Assembly: GCA_023376005.1 (NCBI GenBank) | Contig: CM042162.1 | Coordinates: 89,226,127-89,290,126, forward strand | Length of the DNA stretch: 64,000 bases | Direction: 5' to 3' | Source: Doryteuthis pealeii | Taxonomy: Eukaryota > Mollusca > Cephalopoda > Myopsida > Loliginidae | Shown here: piece after piece, positions 1-9,274 of the stretch | Layout: each line of letters starts with the position of its first letter | Numbering within the stretch: the stretch's first letter is position 1 | Translations under genes and position numbers: made by a program | The notes under the pieces: model-generated | Seen by the model: the letters and a program-made list of their open reading frames with translations, nothing else | Database searches by the model: none | What the model was told of the DNA's origin: nothing

Positions 1-75
1 CGTCGGCGAAAACCGATATCGAACACGAAACCTTGTGGTTCCTAGGCGAGCGCTCTACCAACTGAGCTAAAAACC
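1..75 (-). mobile_element. SINE family A, tRNA-head fragment
   Basis: On the minus strand this reads as the tRNA-like head of SINE family A, with an A-box-like TTAGCTC part and a B-box-like GTTCGATA part. The same head occurs more completely at 28291 and 63600. It is cut by the window edge. It is a pol III-promoter relic and not a functional tRNA gene. Confidence 0.7.
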
Positions 76-548
76 GCACAGAAATGTTTCGTTGGGGTTG
101 TGAATTGGTTTTTATATTGTATAGTGTCCTTTCAACCTATAAGTAACATCAAATTGAAATCGAGTCGTCCGTAAGGGAAACCGGCCTTTCTTTTATCAAC
201 TTAAAATGGCTTGTCTTCATATGACGTCAATCCTGCTGAGACTTGACCCTCTCTTCAAGAAGGAACCAACACACCAATTCTTGATGTCTTCATTGATTTT
301 GGTTTCATGCAAGAATCAAAGAATTCCTTTCTTCTTCCGACAAAGAGAGCAACTCTGTGAAAGGTGAAATCAATGGAACACCGTCGAGAATAAGATCTCT
401 ACGTTTCATTGAAAATTTCGATGATTAAAAAGCGCCATTCAGCGTATCTCCTTTCCCGCCCAAAAATAAAAAGACCATTCTCAAACAAAAATGGACGCTC
501 AATGTCTTTCTTCTCTAAAAGCATTTAAAGTGTATTGTTCAGATAAAA

Positions 549-822
549 TTATTACAATGATGTGTTTTTGTTTGGTTACTGTTACATACAACTTAATGAA
601 ACTATTGGCAAAATACTAGAGTAGCCGTGGACCTTTTGGGGTAAAAGTGGTCCATTTTAAACATTCTCTATATTGAATGCATTTTGATTTACCGAAAAAG
701 TTTATTCGAATCCACTAGAACCCTGTCGGCTGGGGTTTTAGAATATACCAACAGCACCTCGACAAAAGTGTAAGACTCATTTAGTAACCTTTGTTAGGTT
801 GCAACAGGTGTGAACACTCATA
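549..822. repeat. Direct repeat copy 1 (about 270 bp)
   Basis: This block is repeated in the same orientation at 1078-1350, sharing long stretches such as the part around 'acttaatgaaactattgg' and the end 'ggttgcaacag'. Its second half resembles family X ('ccctgtcggctggggtttt', then 'gtaagactcat'). The two copies flank the hammerhead-bearing element at 823-1010. No coding capacity was seen. Confidence 0.75.
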
Positions 823-1010
823 TATATATATATATTATTATTTTTGCTTGAAGGCAATTACAATGCATGTATCGCATAACATTCGATACTTTTTTATAGA
901 AAATGAACTTGACAAGTGTAATCCCGGCAAAGGATCGCTCGGTGTGTAGAACATCGTACAGACTGTTTCGACTTTATTAAGTCTCATCAGCGATGTATAC
1001 TAACGACTTA
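823..1010 (-). mobile_element. (TA)n-linked element carrying a hammerhead motif, copy 1
   Basis: The element starts at a short (TA)n, then has a tail shared with 33780-33800 and 59548-59572 ('gcattgtaattgccttcaa' on the minus strand), and ends with a hammerhead core at 951-996. It has no ORF. A non-autonomous derivative of a hammerhead-carrying retroelement (Penelope-like or retrozyme-like) is the best inference. Direct repeats lie on both sides. Confidence 0.6.
951..996 (-). ncRNA. Hammerhead ribozyme, canonical core (copy H1)
   Basis: Minus strand, in order: stem I ACATCG; conserved CTGATGA; stem II GACTT, loop AATA, AAGTC; conserved GAAA; short stem III CAG, one-base loop, CTG; cleavage triplet GTA; stem I return CGATGT. 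All core nucleotides of a type I hammerhead are present and stems I and II pair perfectly. The tiny stem III is typical of retroelement hammerheads, which usually work best as tandem or dimeric forms. Expected role is self-cleavage of the element transcript. Activity is not shown by sequence alone. Confidence 0.85.
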
Positions 1011-1077
1011 TATAATATTAGTAGAGAAAAAAGTTAAGGCTCTTACAAGATTTCAATCCAAATGATTTCATCAGGAC

Positions 1078-1350
1078 CCTTATTACAATAATATGTTTTT
1101 GCTTGGGTTACTGTTACATACAACTTAATGAAACTATTGGCAAAATATTAGAGTAGCCATGGACCTATTGAGGTAAAAGTGGTCCATTTTAAACATTTTC
1201 TGTATTGAATACATTTTAATTTACCGAAAAGGTTTATTCCAGCCTACTGGAACCCTGGCGGTTGGGGTTTTATAATACATCAACAGCACCTCAACAAAGG
1301 GGTAAGACTCATTTTGTAACCTCTGTTAGGTTGCAACAGATGTATACACT
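1078..1350. repeat. Direct repeat copy 2 (about 270 bp)
   Basis: Second copy of the block at 549-822, diverged by scattered substitutions. Together they bracket the hammerhead element. They may be an old segmental duplication or long terminal-like repeats; the sequence alone does not decide. Confidence 0.75.
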
Positions 1351-1379
1351 CATATGTATACATATATACATATATAATA

Positions 1380-1690
1380 TTATACCTAATTGTGAAAATT
1401 AATTAGTTAATAATTAATGAATTTTAGGTGAGCATATATGTTCAAATTTAAGGCTAAACAAATCGGGAAAATGTCATGGTTAGAATCTCCGCCTGTCAGC
1501 TTGGCAGTCGAGGTTTCGAATCACACACGGGGCAGTCTCCCATATCTATAACCTTCCTAATGAGACCTAATAGGTCGAAATGTACATTCAGGGATTGATA
1601 TTTTCTCGATTTGTTTAGCCTTACATTTGAACATATATGCCCGCCTAAAATTCATTAATTATTAACTAATTAATTTTCAAAATTAGGTAT
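1380..1690. repeat. Fold-back element with hammerhead-like centre
   Basis: Arms at about 1380-1490 and 1600-1690 are inverted copies (shared 'attaattagttaataatt' and 'gaacatatatg'). The spacer holds a tRNA-like stretch (1476-1530) and a hammerhead-like motif at 1552-1595. A related arm pair without the spacer lies at 34228-34361. Confidence 0.75.
1552..1595 (+). ncRNA. Degenerate hammerhead-like motif
   Basis: The order CTAATGA, perfect hairpin GACCT/AGGTC, GAAA, palindromic ATGTACAT follows the hammerhead plan. The core G5 is A (CTAATGA for CTGATGA), and stem I pairing (CCTT with AGGG) needs bulges, so I expect it to be inactive. Confidence 0.45.
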
Positions 1691-1958
1691 GACTTCAATT
1701 AAGCACATATCCTCCAAAAACTGTCGGCTAAAAGCCATATCAACTAAGCACTTTGTTTATTTACTTACTTAATATATAATATTAGTAGATACAAAAAGGT
1801 TATGGGTCTACCATGGTTTCAATCCAAATGATTTAATCAGGAGCCTGACCAACGCTTAACTAAACTGGTGTAATTGCTTAATTAAACTAGATATCAATAG
1901 TTAATATATTGAGCACTTTTATTAACTGCTGTCATTGCAACTGAAACGTTAAAACGGC

Positions 1959-1959
<1 letters not shown>

Positions 1960-2007
<48 letters not shown>
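1960..2007. repeat. (TA)n microsatellite
   Basis: Uninterrupted TA dinucleotides. Downstream to 2170 lies sequence shared with 29838-29890 and 30290-30390 ('aaagaaataacaaaagac' and 'cacacattgagctctcaaa'), so this is another copy of the element family seen there. Confidence 0.9.
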
Positions 2008-2010
<3 letters not shown>

Positions 2011-2171
2011 AAATAACAAAAGACTTAGAGATTTTGCATTTTGTTATTTCTTTACTTATAATTTTGCTCTATGACTCTAATATTTAGATCACACATTGAG
2101 CTCTCAAACTGCGACAGGTTTTTTTTAAAAACTCTTGTGTTGTAAGGATGATTTCTTCTCTGGACCTTTGG

Positions 2172-2219
<48 letters not shown>

Positions 2220-2327
2220 GTAAAAATGGAAAAGGAATTGAATCCGACAATATGAGGAAAAATGAGTAAAGAATGAAATGTAAATGGATAAATGAATTTA
2301 ATCGATATCACATTAATCGATATCACT

Positions 2328-2402
2328 TACACATGTGTTTCGGTCAGTTTATGTGTGTGAAAATGTTTCGCACACATAGAAGAATCAACCTTCATCAGAG
2401 TG
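2328..2402 (-). ncRNA. Hammerhead-like motif, left arm of F5
   Basis: Minus strand: stem I TCACT, CTGATGA, an extra A, a long stem II region, ACC then GAAA, stem III ACAC/GTGT, A, then AGTGA returning to stem I. It mirrors the motif at 2441-2519 with a slightly longer stem III. Confidence 0.55.
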
Positions 2403-2440
2403 AACATTTGTTTCAAAACAAATTTGATTCAAAACAATGT

Positions 2441-2519
2441 TCACTCTGATGAAGGTCGATTCTTCTATGTGTGCGAAACATTTTCACACACATAAACTGA
2501 CCGAAACACATGTAAGTGA
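2441..2519 (+). ncRNA. Hammerhead-like motif, right arm of F5
   Basis: TCACT (2441-2445) pairs with AGTGA (2515-2519) as stem I. CTGATGA is at 2446-2452, one extra A at 2453, stem II base GGTC (2454-2457) with GACC (2499-2502) and an inner hairpin of ATGTGTG with CACACAT, GAAA at 2503-2506, stem III ACA/TGT around a 2-base loop, and GTA at the expected cleavage place. The extra A after CTGATGA is not canonical but recurs in other families here. Confidence 0.6.
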
Positions 2520-2591
2520 TATCGATTAATGTGATATCGATTAAATTCATTTTATCCATTTACATTTCTTTTCTTTACTCATTTTTCCTCA

Positions 2592-2636
<45 letters not shown>

Positions 2637-2639
2637 GAA

Positions 2640-3245
2640 AGGTGAATAACGAACATAAACAATCGATTCAAACTGATGTATATACATCAACTAGCATCTT
2701 AAAACACATACGTGATACAGGTACGTCTGCTAGTTTGTATACCCACGTATTTCTATTCATTGTGTAATTATTCTATGCATTTCATAATTCTCTTTCGGTT
2801 AGAGGGATAATATTAAGAAAACAAAATAAAACTTATACTATTCATCAAACGTTCGAAGGTGCAACTGAATTTTGTTTGAACGGTTTGTCTTTGTGGAATA
2901 TTAATATTTATGTTATTAATCTGTTTCTAACGCTCCAGAAAACAATTTTCATCTGGAAATTTCATTAATAAAATTGCAATAATAATTTCAATGGCTTTAT
3001 TAAACGAACTCCCGTTGTTTTAAAATGATTATTTGTGTGTTTTCTCTGTTTTCTCTGTTTTGTATTTTTTGTATTTTTGTTTTTGGTTATTGTTTGTGAG
3101 GATTCGCTAATGAGGCCGGCATGTTCCATTGACTTATGAAATATGGAATTGTAAAATTCTATTCTTTTCTATCAACAAAATTGTTTAGAATTTTGCTGAG
3201 AGTTTGCTTTCGTGGCGAGAAAGGAATTAATTAATTTTTGGAAAT
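2640..3245. other. No feature recognised
   Basis: AT-rich unique-looking sequence without a plausible ORF or RNA gene. The end of the first part ('tctgctagttt' near 2729) resembles a Helitron-type CTAGT end but lacks a clear hairpin. Confidence 0.5.
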
Positions 3246-3259
3246 CAGAAACAGAACGT

Positions 3260-3830
3260 CAATCAAAAAAGAAAAAAAAAAGAGAAGGAAAAAGAAGGAT
3301 ACAATGAAAAAAGGAAAAGAAATGAAAAACTAAAGCAACAAAATTGGAAAGAAAGGAAGAAAGAAAGAGAAAGAAAGAAAGAAAGAAAGAAAGAAGAAGA
3401 AGAAAGTAATATAGACAAAAAAGAAAGAAGGAAGGAAAGAATCAATTAAGAATGATAAAAGAAGAAAAAGCAAGAAGGAAAGAAGAAATAAACAAAAAGA
3501 ACGAAGAAAGAATGAATTAAGAATGAAAAAGAAAGAAAAAAGCAAGAAGAAAAGAAAGGAAAGAAAGAAATAAACACAAAAAGAAGAAAGAATGAATTAA
3601 GAATGAAAAGAAAGAAAAAAGAGAGAAGAAAAGAAGGAAAGAAAGAAATAAACAAAAAGAAAGAAGAAAGAAGGAATTAAGAATGAAAAAGAACGAAAAA
3701 AAACAAGAGGGAAAGAAAGAAATAAACACAAAAAAGAAAGAATGAATTAAGAAGGAAAAAGAAGAAAAAAGAAAGAAGAGAGAAGTAAAGAAAGATTAAA
3801 CACCAAAATCTTAAAGACTGAAAGAAAGAA
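3260..3830. repeat. Purine-strand (GAAA)n tract with a 70-80 bp higher-order unit
   Basis: The plus strand is almost all purine. A landmark 'aattaagaatg' recurs near 3444, 3513, 3594, 3673 and 3744 (spacing 69-81 bp), so this is a minisatellite built on GAAA. The Phe/Ser/Leu-rich minus-strand open frames are its translation. Confidence 0.9.
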
Positions 3831-3854
3831 AGACATTCTTCAGACCACCAAAAC

Positions 3855-4210
3855 TGGAACCTCGCCATCAGTTAGAGTTTAACGTCATACCCAGAACATA
3901 AAGACCCTCAGCCACCACCTTCTAGCATCCATATGATAAAAAGAGTAGGGGCTTGTTATAAGGGCATAGGCCCTGGATAATCATATAGGTGCCAGGTCTT
4001 GAGGTGACCCGCCGGTTGATCAGAGGGGGCCTCTCCAACCAGTAAGGGCCAAAGTGGCGTGTTGCATGTCATGGAGTGCTCATCCACCAGTTTTCCATCC
4101 TTAAGCATCACCGGCTACCACCAAGGACCAGCAGGTGACCCCATTGAGGGTGGGGTTCTTACCTCTCTGCAGAGTTGCAATCGATGTGTTCTAAAGCCCA
4201 AAGTTGCGAC
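3855..4210 (+). repeat. Interspersed repeat family X copy
   Basis: Shares its order of blocks with 16240-16790, 29155-29270, 35480-35740 and 57060-57390: 'tagcatccatatgataaaaa', 'ggggcttgt', 'cctctccaacc', 'catgtcatgga', 'ccttaagcatcac', then a 'cccattg...cttac' end. No protein is encoded. A non-autonomous transposon is likely; class unknown. Confidence 0.7.
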
Positions 4211-4283
4211 CATTCCATGAATGTAATAGGAAGTATGTTAAAATGTATCGAGATTGAAATTCTATTTACCAATACATTTCAAC

Positions 4284-4445
4284 AAGAAGGTTCTCGATTA
4301 CGACAAGAAGGTTCCCGAGTCCGAAAAGAAGGTTCTCGTGCCTGACAAGAAATACCTGAAGAAGGCCGGAGATCACATCGACTGAAACGTTGTACAGATA
4401 ACAATGAAGATGAGGAAAATAGTCCGAATAATCCAAATAATACTA
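4284..4445 (+). mobile_element. 21-bp-repeat element with CTGAAGAA hairpin end, copy 1
   Basis: About four units of 21 bp, each starting 'aagaaggttc' or similar, lead into CTGAAGAAGG, a spacer ending in ACTGAAACG, then ATTGT/ACAAT-type pairing and a tail 'gtccgaataatccaaat'. Related copies lie at 8885-9065 and, as a fold-back, 18560-18885. The CTGANGA...GAAA order resembles a hammerhead but no stem I is present. Confidence 0.65.
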
Positions 4446-4717
4446 AATGTGTATTTTTGTAGAGTGTTAACATTTTTCAAACAAAACAGACATAGATTGA
4501 TTATAGAACAAATCAGTCTGTTAGAAATCTACCTGTTTATGTGACATGTGGGGCCGTATATAATAGCGGGCCGTGAAGAAACTAGTAAAAACAAATAACA
4601 AGATTTAGTAAGAAAAAGTCACCAAATAACTAATGAATAAATTTTTTTAAGTATCTAAAATAATGAAATAGATCACTTATTAGGACTGAGCCTATTCTAG
4701 TAGCGACCCCCCCCCCA

Positions 4718-5068
4718 AGCGGAGTTTAACAGGCTTGAATTCAGAGTTTTCCTTCTCTTATGCTGGTTGCCTAAAAAGTCTTAGGGGTGGCCTAAAGTCG
4801 GTATCACCCAGCTAGCGAGGGAGTATATCCCCTTTTAATTTGCGGAAGACCAAGGAGATTTTTTAGCGTCTGAGGTGGAAACGCCACACCTACCACCTAC
4901 TCGCCACTTTACGGCACTGATCCCTGTGCTACTCATACGCTGAGTTGTCGAGGGCTGGTATCGAACCAGGAACCTTCCGATTTCTTGACAAGTGCTCTAC
5001 CGACTGAGCTAAACCGAAGCCTAGTCTGCCCAGGGAGAGTAGTTGGTATCATACCCTTCCCAAGGGTA
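4718..5068 (-). mobile_element. SINE family B, 5'-truncated, interrupted by SINE A
   Basis: Minus-strand SINE B body ('aactctgaattcaagcctg' side at 4718-4772, 'accttgggaaggg' side at 5030-5068). The two halves are separated by a complete SINE A at 4775-5028, so A inserted into B. Confidence 0.75.
4775..5028 (-). mobile_element. SINE family A, near full length
   Basis: The tRNA-like head is at the high-coordinate end ('tagctcagtcggtagag' on the minus strand), followed by the family body with 'gtatgagtagcacaggga' and the tail 'gactttaggccacccc'. About 250 bp. Nested in SINE B. Confidence 0.85.
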
Positions 5069-5069
5069 T

Positions 5070-5300
5070 TAGCCTTTATGGCAAGCCCCAACCCCTTTTT
5101 ATCATATGGGTGCTAGAAGGCGGTGGCTACGGGTCTACATGTCCTGGGAATGACGTTAAAATCTATCTGATGGTGAGGTTCCAGTTTTGGAGGTTTGGGG
5201 AATGTAGGGCACCCCTTCATCACCATTGCTCCCTGGTCCACTCTGACCCGGAGTGGTAGTACCTGTTAGGGTCCCATCTATGGGTTAAATAGAAAACATG
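5070..5300 (-). repeat. Family X copy (other half)
   Basis: Minus-strand family X, containing the blocks 'tggtagtacctgttagggtc' and 'gaggttccagttttggag' seen at 22930-23130 and 50385-50570. Confidence 0.7.
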
Positions 5301-5454
5301 AGTTCATAAAAAAAATTGTATTATCCATTAAAAATGAAATTATTTCAAAACATTGTCGGCATTAAACATTTTTTAATAACAAATTACCAATAGAAGTATT
5401 CGGCATAAAATAACCCAAGCGGTTGATATGCCTAAAATCCAAGCAACCAAACCA

Positions 5455-5575
5455 AGGGTATTAGCGCTATGTAAACTGTATACCTATGTAAACTGTAGCT
5501 TCGTCCAGGTTTTGAACTAGGGTCGACGAGTCCATTTCATACGACTCTACCCAATGGAACACGCGCCTCCAAATG
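5455..5575 (-). mobile_element. SINE family B head fragment
   Basis: Minus strand: tRNA-like head with a box-B-like 'gttcaaaacctgg' and the start of the body including 'agcgctaatacccttgg' in diverged form, with a small internal duplication near 5470-5505. Confidence 0.6.
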
Positions 5576-5900
5576 CAATTTTTATACTGAAACGTCTGTA
5601 ATAGAATCGAAAACGTGTTAGCCGCCATTCTAAACGTAGCACTGTAACTTTTAAGACGGCTTTCTTTGTTTTTTTTTAATTTTCTGTGATGGTTTTTCTA
5701 TGTGTTTGCTAATTAAGCCGCGGTTTTTATTATTGTTGTTGTTGTTGTTGTTGTTGTTGTTCTTTTGTTTTTTTTTCTTCTTTTCTTTTTGAGTGTAAGT
5801 GCAACATTGTCTTTCTTTCATCAGCAGAAAATCTTGTAAAGTCTTCTTATCGTCGTGGGAAGGAATTAATTAATATTGGGAAATTGGAAATTGATACATT
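5576..5900. other. No gene; short (TTG)n at 5739-5760
   Basis: AT-rich sequence with a run of TTG triplets and T tracts. Nothing else recognised. Confidence 0.6.
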
Positions 5901-5904
5901 ATCA

Positions 5905-7492
5905 AGGAGAATGAATGAAAGAAAGAAAGAAAGAAAAGAAAGAAAGGGGAAAACCGTAGAACTGAACAAGAAAGAAAGAAAGAAGAAAGAAAGAAAGAAA
6001 GAAAGAATAAAACAGGAAAACTGACTAATAGAGAAAGAATGGGAGAAAGAAAGAAAGAAAGAAAAACAGAAAGAAAGAAAGAGTAAAACAGGAAAACTAA
6101 ACAGGAAAGAAAGAAAAGGAAGAAGAAAGGAAGAAAGAAAGAACGAAACGGGAAAACAGTAGAACTGAACAAGATAGAAAGATAGGAAGAAAGAAAGAGC
6201 ACAAAGAAAGCTTTACTTTCTTTAGAGCGGTAAAGGAACAAGAAAGAAAAGCAGAAGAAAGAAAGAAGAAAGAGGCAAAGAAAGGAAGAAATGAAAAGTA
6301 AAAAGAAAAGAAAGACAGAAAGAGCAGACTAACTAGAAAAATAAGCAATCATTCAAACTGAAGAAAGAAAGAAAAAAGAAAGAGTTATATAACAAAATGA
6401 AGGAGGATATCAAACGAAAACAAATCCCATGTATAAAGCCATAATAGAAAGAAAAAAAAGAGAAAAGAAAGAAAGAAGTGAAAAAAAACGTAAAAGAAAC
6501 TAAGAGAAAAATAACAAGAAAAGAAAACCAATCAAGACGAAAGAAAAAAGAAAGAAGAACGAAAGAAGAATGAAAGAGAAATGAAAGAAAAATGAAAGGA
6601 GAACGAAAGAAAAATAAATATGAATGAAAAAAGGAAAGAAAGAATGAAAAAAGAAAGAAAGATAGAAAGATAGATAGAATGAAAAAAGAAAAAAAGAAAG
6701 AAAGATAGAATGAAAAAAGAACAAAGGAAGATAGAAAGAAAGAAAGAATGAAAAAAGAAAGACAAGAAAGAAAGAAAGATAGATAGATAGAATGAAAAAA
6801 AGAACGAAAGAAGAACGAAAGAAAAATGAATATCTAAAAGGAAAAAACAAAGGGAATTAAGATTTCAAGAGAAAAAAATCAAAGAAAGAAAATGAGCAAA
6901 ACAATAAAATTAAGAAAGAAAAAGAAGAAAAAAAGGAAAAATAGAAGAAAAATAAATAAAAATCGTGAAAGAAAGAAAAGAAAAGAAACAAAGAAAACAC
7001 AAAAGAAGCATGGAAAGAAAGGAGTAGAATAACAAGAAATAAAAAAGAGAAATCATTACGACAAAAGAAAAAAGAAAAGAAAGGAAAGAAAAGTAAGAAA
7101 GAAAGAACGAACGAAAATAAAGAAAGAATTAAAGAAGGAAAAAACACGTGAACGAAGCAAATAAAGAACAAAATAACAAGGAAATAAAAAAGAAAGAGTG
7201 ATTGAGACTAATTAATGAGGAAAAAAGAAAGAAAGAAAGAAAGAGAGAATGAAAAAAGAAAGAAAGAAAGAAAGAGAGATAGAAGGAAAAAAAGAAAGAA
7301 AGATAGAAAGAAAGAAAAAATGAAAAAGAAAGAAAGAAAGAAAGAATGAAAAAAGAAAGAAAGATAGAATGAAAAAAGAAAAAAGAAAGAGAGATAGAAT
7401 GAAAAATTAAAAGAAAGATAGAAAGAAAGAATGAATGAATAAAAAAAAGGACAAGAAAGAAAGATAGATAGATAGAAAGAAAGAAAGAAAGT

Positions 7493-7524
<32 letters not shown>

Positions 7525-7628
7525 ATTGAAAAGAGAAAAAAGAAAGAAAGATTGAATAAAAAAATAAAAGAAAGAAAGAAAGAAAGAATGAATGAAAAAA
7601 GGACAAGAAAGAAAGAAAGAAGAAAGAT

Positions 7629-7660
<32 letters not shown>

Positions 7661-7740
7661 AGAATGAAAAAAGAAAGAAAGAAAGAAAGAAGAAAGAAAG
7701 AAAGAAAGATAGAATGAAAAAATAAATCCATTGAAGGATA
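5905..7740. repeat. Long purine-strand (GAAA)n / (GATA)n tract
   Basis: About 1.8 kb in which the plus strand is almost exclusively purine, dominated by GAAA with ATAG patches (for example 7490-7520 and 7645-7660). The many Phe/Ser/Leu frames on the minus strand have no real coding character. Confidence 0.95.
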
Positions 7741-8039
7741 TATGTAAGATAACTAGCTGACTTAAAAACAGTCAAAATATAATTAACCTCGCGATTTCAA
7801 GTTAATACTCTGCCTCCATGTGACTAGCAATTAATGAGAAGATGAAAAAAAAAACAAAGATGAAAGGAAAAAAATGGGAGAGAGAGATATCCAATTACGA
7901 AAGTTCCATCCGATCATTCCACAAATCGGATAAAAGATTTATCATTCCTCTTTTAATTTATATCGTCTTGCAATGAGTTTAATTAAAAAAGTTGTTTTTA
8001 ACAGCAAAATTTTAAAAAAGAAAACAAACATTTCAAACA

Positions 8040-8500
8040 AAATGAAAAAAGATAGAAATAGTTCTCGAAAAAAAAGACATGAGATTTTCTGGAAAAAGAA
8101 AGTCCTAAAAATTTCTCGAAAAAGAAAGTTATACCTTTTTTCGAAAAAAAAAAGAAGACATAAGTATTTCTCGAAAAAGGAAGTTTTAGTATTTCTTGAT
8201 AAAAATAAAAGACATGAGTATTTGTCGAAAAAGAAAGATATAAGTATTTCTCGAAAAAAAGACAAAAGTATTTCTCGAAAAAGAAAGATATAAGTATTTC
8301 TCGATAAAAAAAACATAAGTATTTCTCGAAAAAGAAAGATATAAGTATTCTCTCGAAAAAAAAAGGCATAAGTATTTCTCGAAATATGAAAAAAAAAAAG
8401 GATTTCTCGAAAAAAGAAATGACACAAGTATTTCTCGAAAAGAAAGACAAGAATTTCTCGAAAAAAAACACATACGTATTTCTTATAAAAAGAGACATAA
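8040..8500. repeat. Minisatellite of about 26-30 bp with TTCTCGAA core
   Basis: About 15 degenerate units with consensus 'tatttctcgaaaaagaaag', at least nine of which keep TTCTCGAA intact. Because the unit length varies and the core is A-rich, open frames appear on both strands (for example 7973-8293 plus and 7942-8513 minus); they are by-products. Confidence 0.9.
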
Positions 8501-8654
8501 GTACTGTTCCCATTAGATCACTAAAGATGCGCAGTTATATTACAATACTTTACTGTGCGACCACTTAAACAGCGAATATTGTAAGCAAGCACTCCTTTAA
8601 TTCGGCATAAAATAGCTCGAAAATGGTTGGTATGCCGTAAAACAAAATTATTGC

Positions 8655-8880
8655 TCGGAATTGGACACATAGCCTGGTGGATAAAGGAGTTAGTTTAATA
8701 CAGTTTTAAGTGACAGTTATCTCAAGACTGCAGGCTCAATCCTGGTCAGGAGCAGCAGTAACATAGAATAATGATTAACACAGCTTAACACCTATACGCC
8801 AGCAATGGATAGCAGAGTGAGAACAGGATATCCCCGTGGACTGAATAAAGGGTCAGGTTCAAAGTTTCGTGATGGCTCCC
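8655..8880 (+). mobile_element. tRNA-like SINE, diverged (family C)
   Basis: A tRNA-like start ('agcctggtggataaagg' then a box-B-like 'ggctcaatcctgg') is followed by a SINE-like body with 'cagcaatggatagcag', similar in design to the 'cagctatggat' block of family B. Copy number in this window is low. Confidence 0.45.
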
Positions 8881-8884
8881 GATT

Positions 8885-9065
8885 ACGACTAGAAGTTTCC
8901 CAGTTCAAATAAAAGATTACAGAGTCTGAAAAGAAGGTTCCTGAATTCAAGAGAGTTCCGAGACGTCAAGAAATACCTGAAGAAGGCCGGAGGTCACATC
9001 GGCCGAAACATTGTACAGATAACAATAAAGAGGAGGAAAATAGTCCGAATAATACAAATAATACT
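8885..9065 (+). mobile_element. 21-bp-repeat element with CTGAAGAA hairpin end, copy 2
   Basis: Decayed 21-bp units, then CTGAAGAA, perfect hairpin GGCCG/CGGCC, GAAAC and ATTGT/ACAAT, then the family tail. Closely matches 4284-4445. Confidence 0.7.
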
Positions 9066-9067
9066 AA

Positions 9068-9228
9068 TAGATCCATTATTATTCTGAATATTTTAATTTT
9101 TTGATATCTTCGTTAATATAAATCAAATCTTCGTAGTTTTGCACAAAAAGCAAGAACCGGTGATATTTAATGTGTATATATATTTACTTTGTTGATAATT
9201 GTTGTATTTTTATAGTTTCATCTGGACT

Positions 9229-9274
<46 letters not shown>

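Larger units (their letters stand above)
2185..2630. mobile_element. Fold-back element F5 with paired hammerhead motifs
   Basis: Arms 2185-2405 and 2437-2630 are near-perfect inverted copies, each running from (TA)n to a hammerhead-like motif near the centre. The arm end carries 'aatccgacaatatg', very close to a motif at 10352 and 15574 in other families. The 80-odd residue open frames on both strands are the arms read twice and are not genes. Confidence 0.8.

Noticed and set aside
1476..1530. tRNA gene
   Set aside because: Box-A- and box-B-like pieces only, inside the loop of a fold-back; no cloverleaf pairing found.
2084..2767. Conserved small protein family (the two frames starting MISINVISIKFI)
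   Set aside because: The identical N-termini on opposite strands are the two arms of a palindrome, not two genes.
8040..8500. CRISPR-like repeat array
   Set aside because: Units are contiguous and degenerate with no unique spacers, and the context is eukaryotic.
7942..8513. 161- and 171-residue overlapping frames with repeated FREI/RNTY blocks
   Set aside because: Open on both strands because the minisatellite unit is A/T-rich and lacks stops; no start context or family match.
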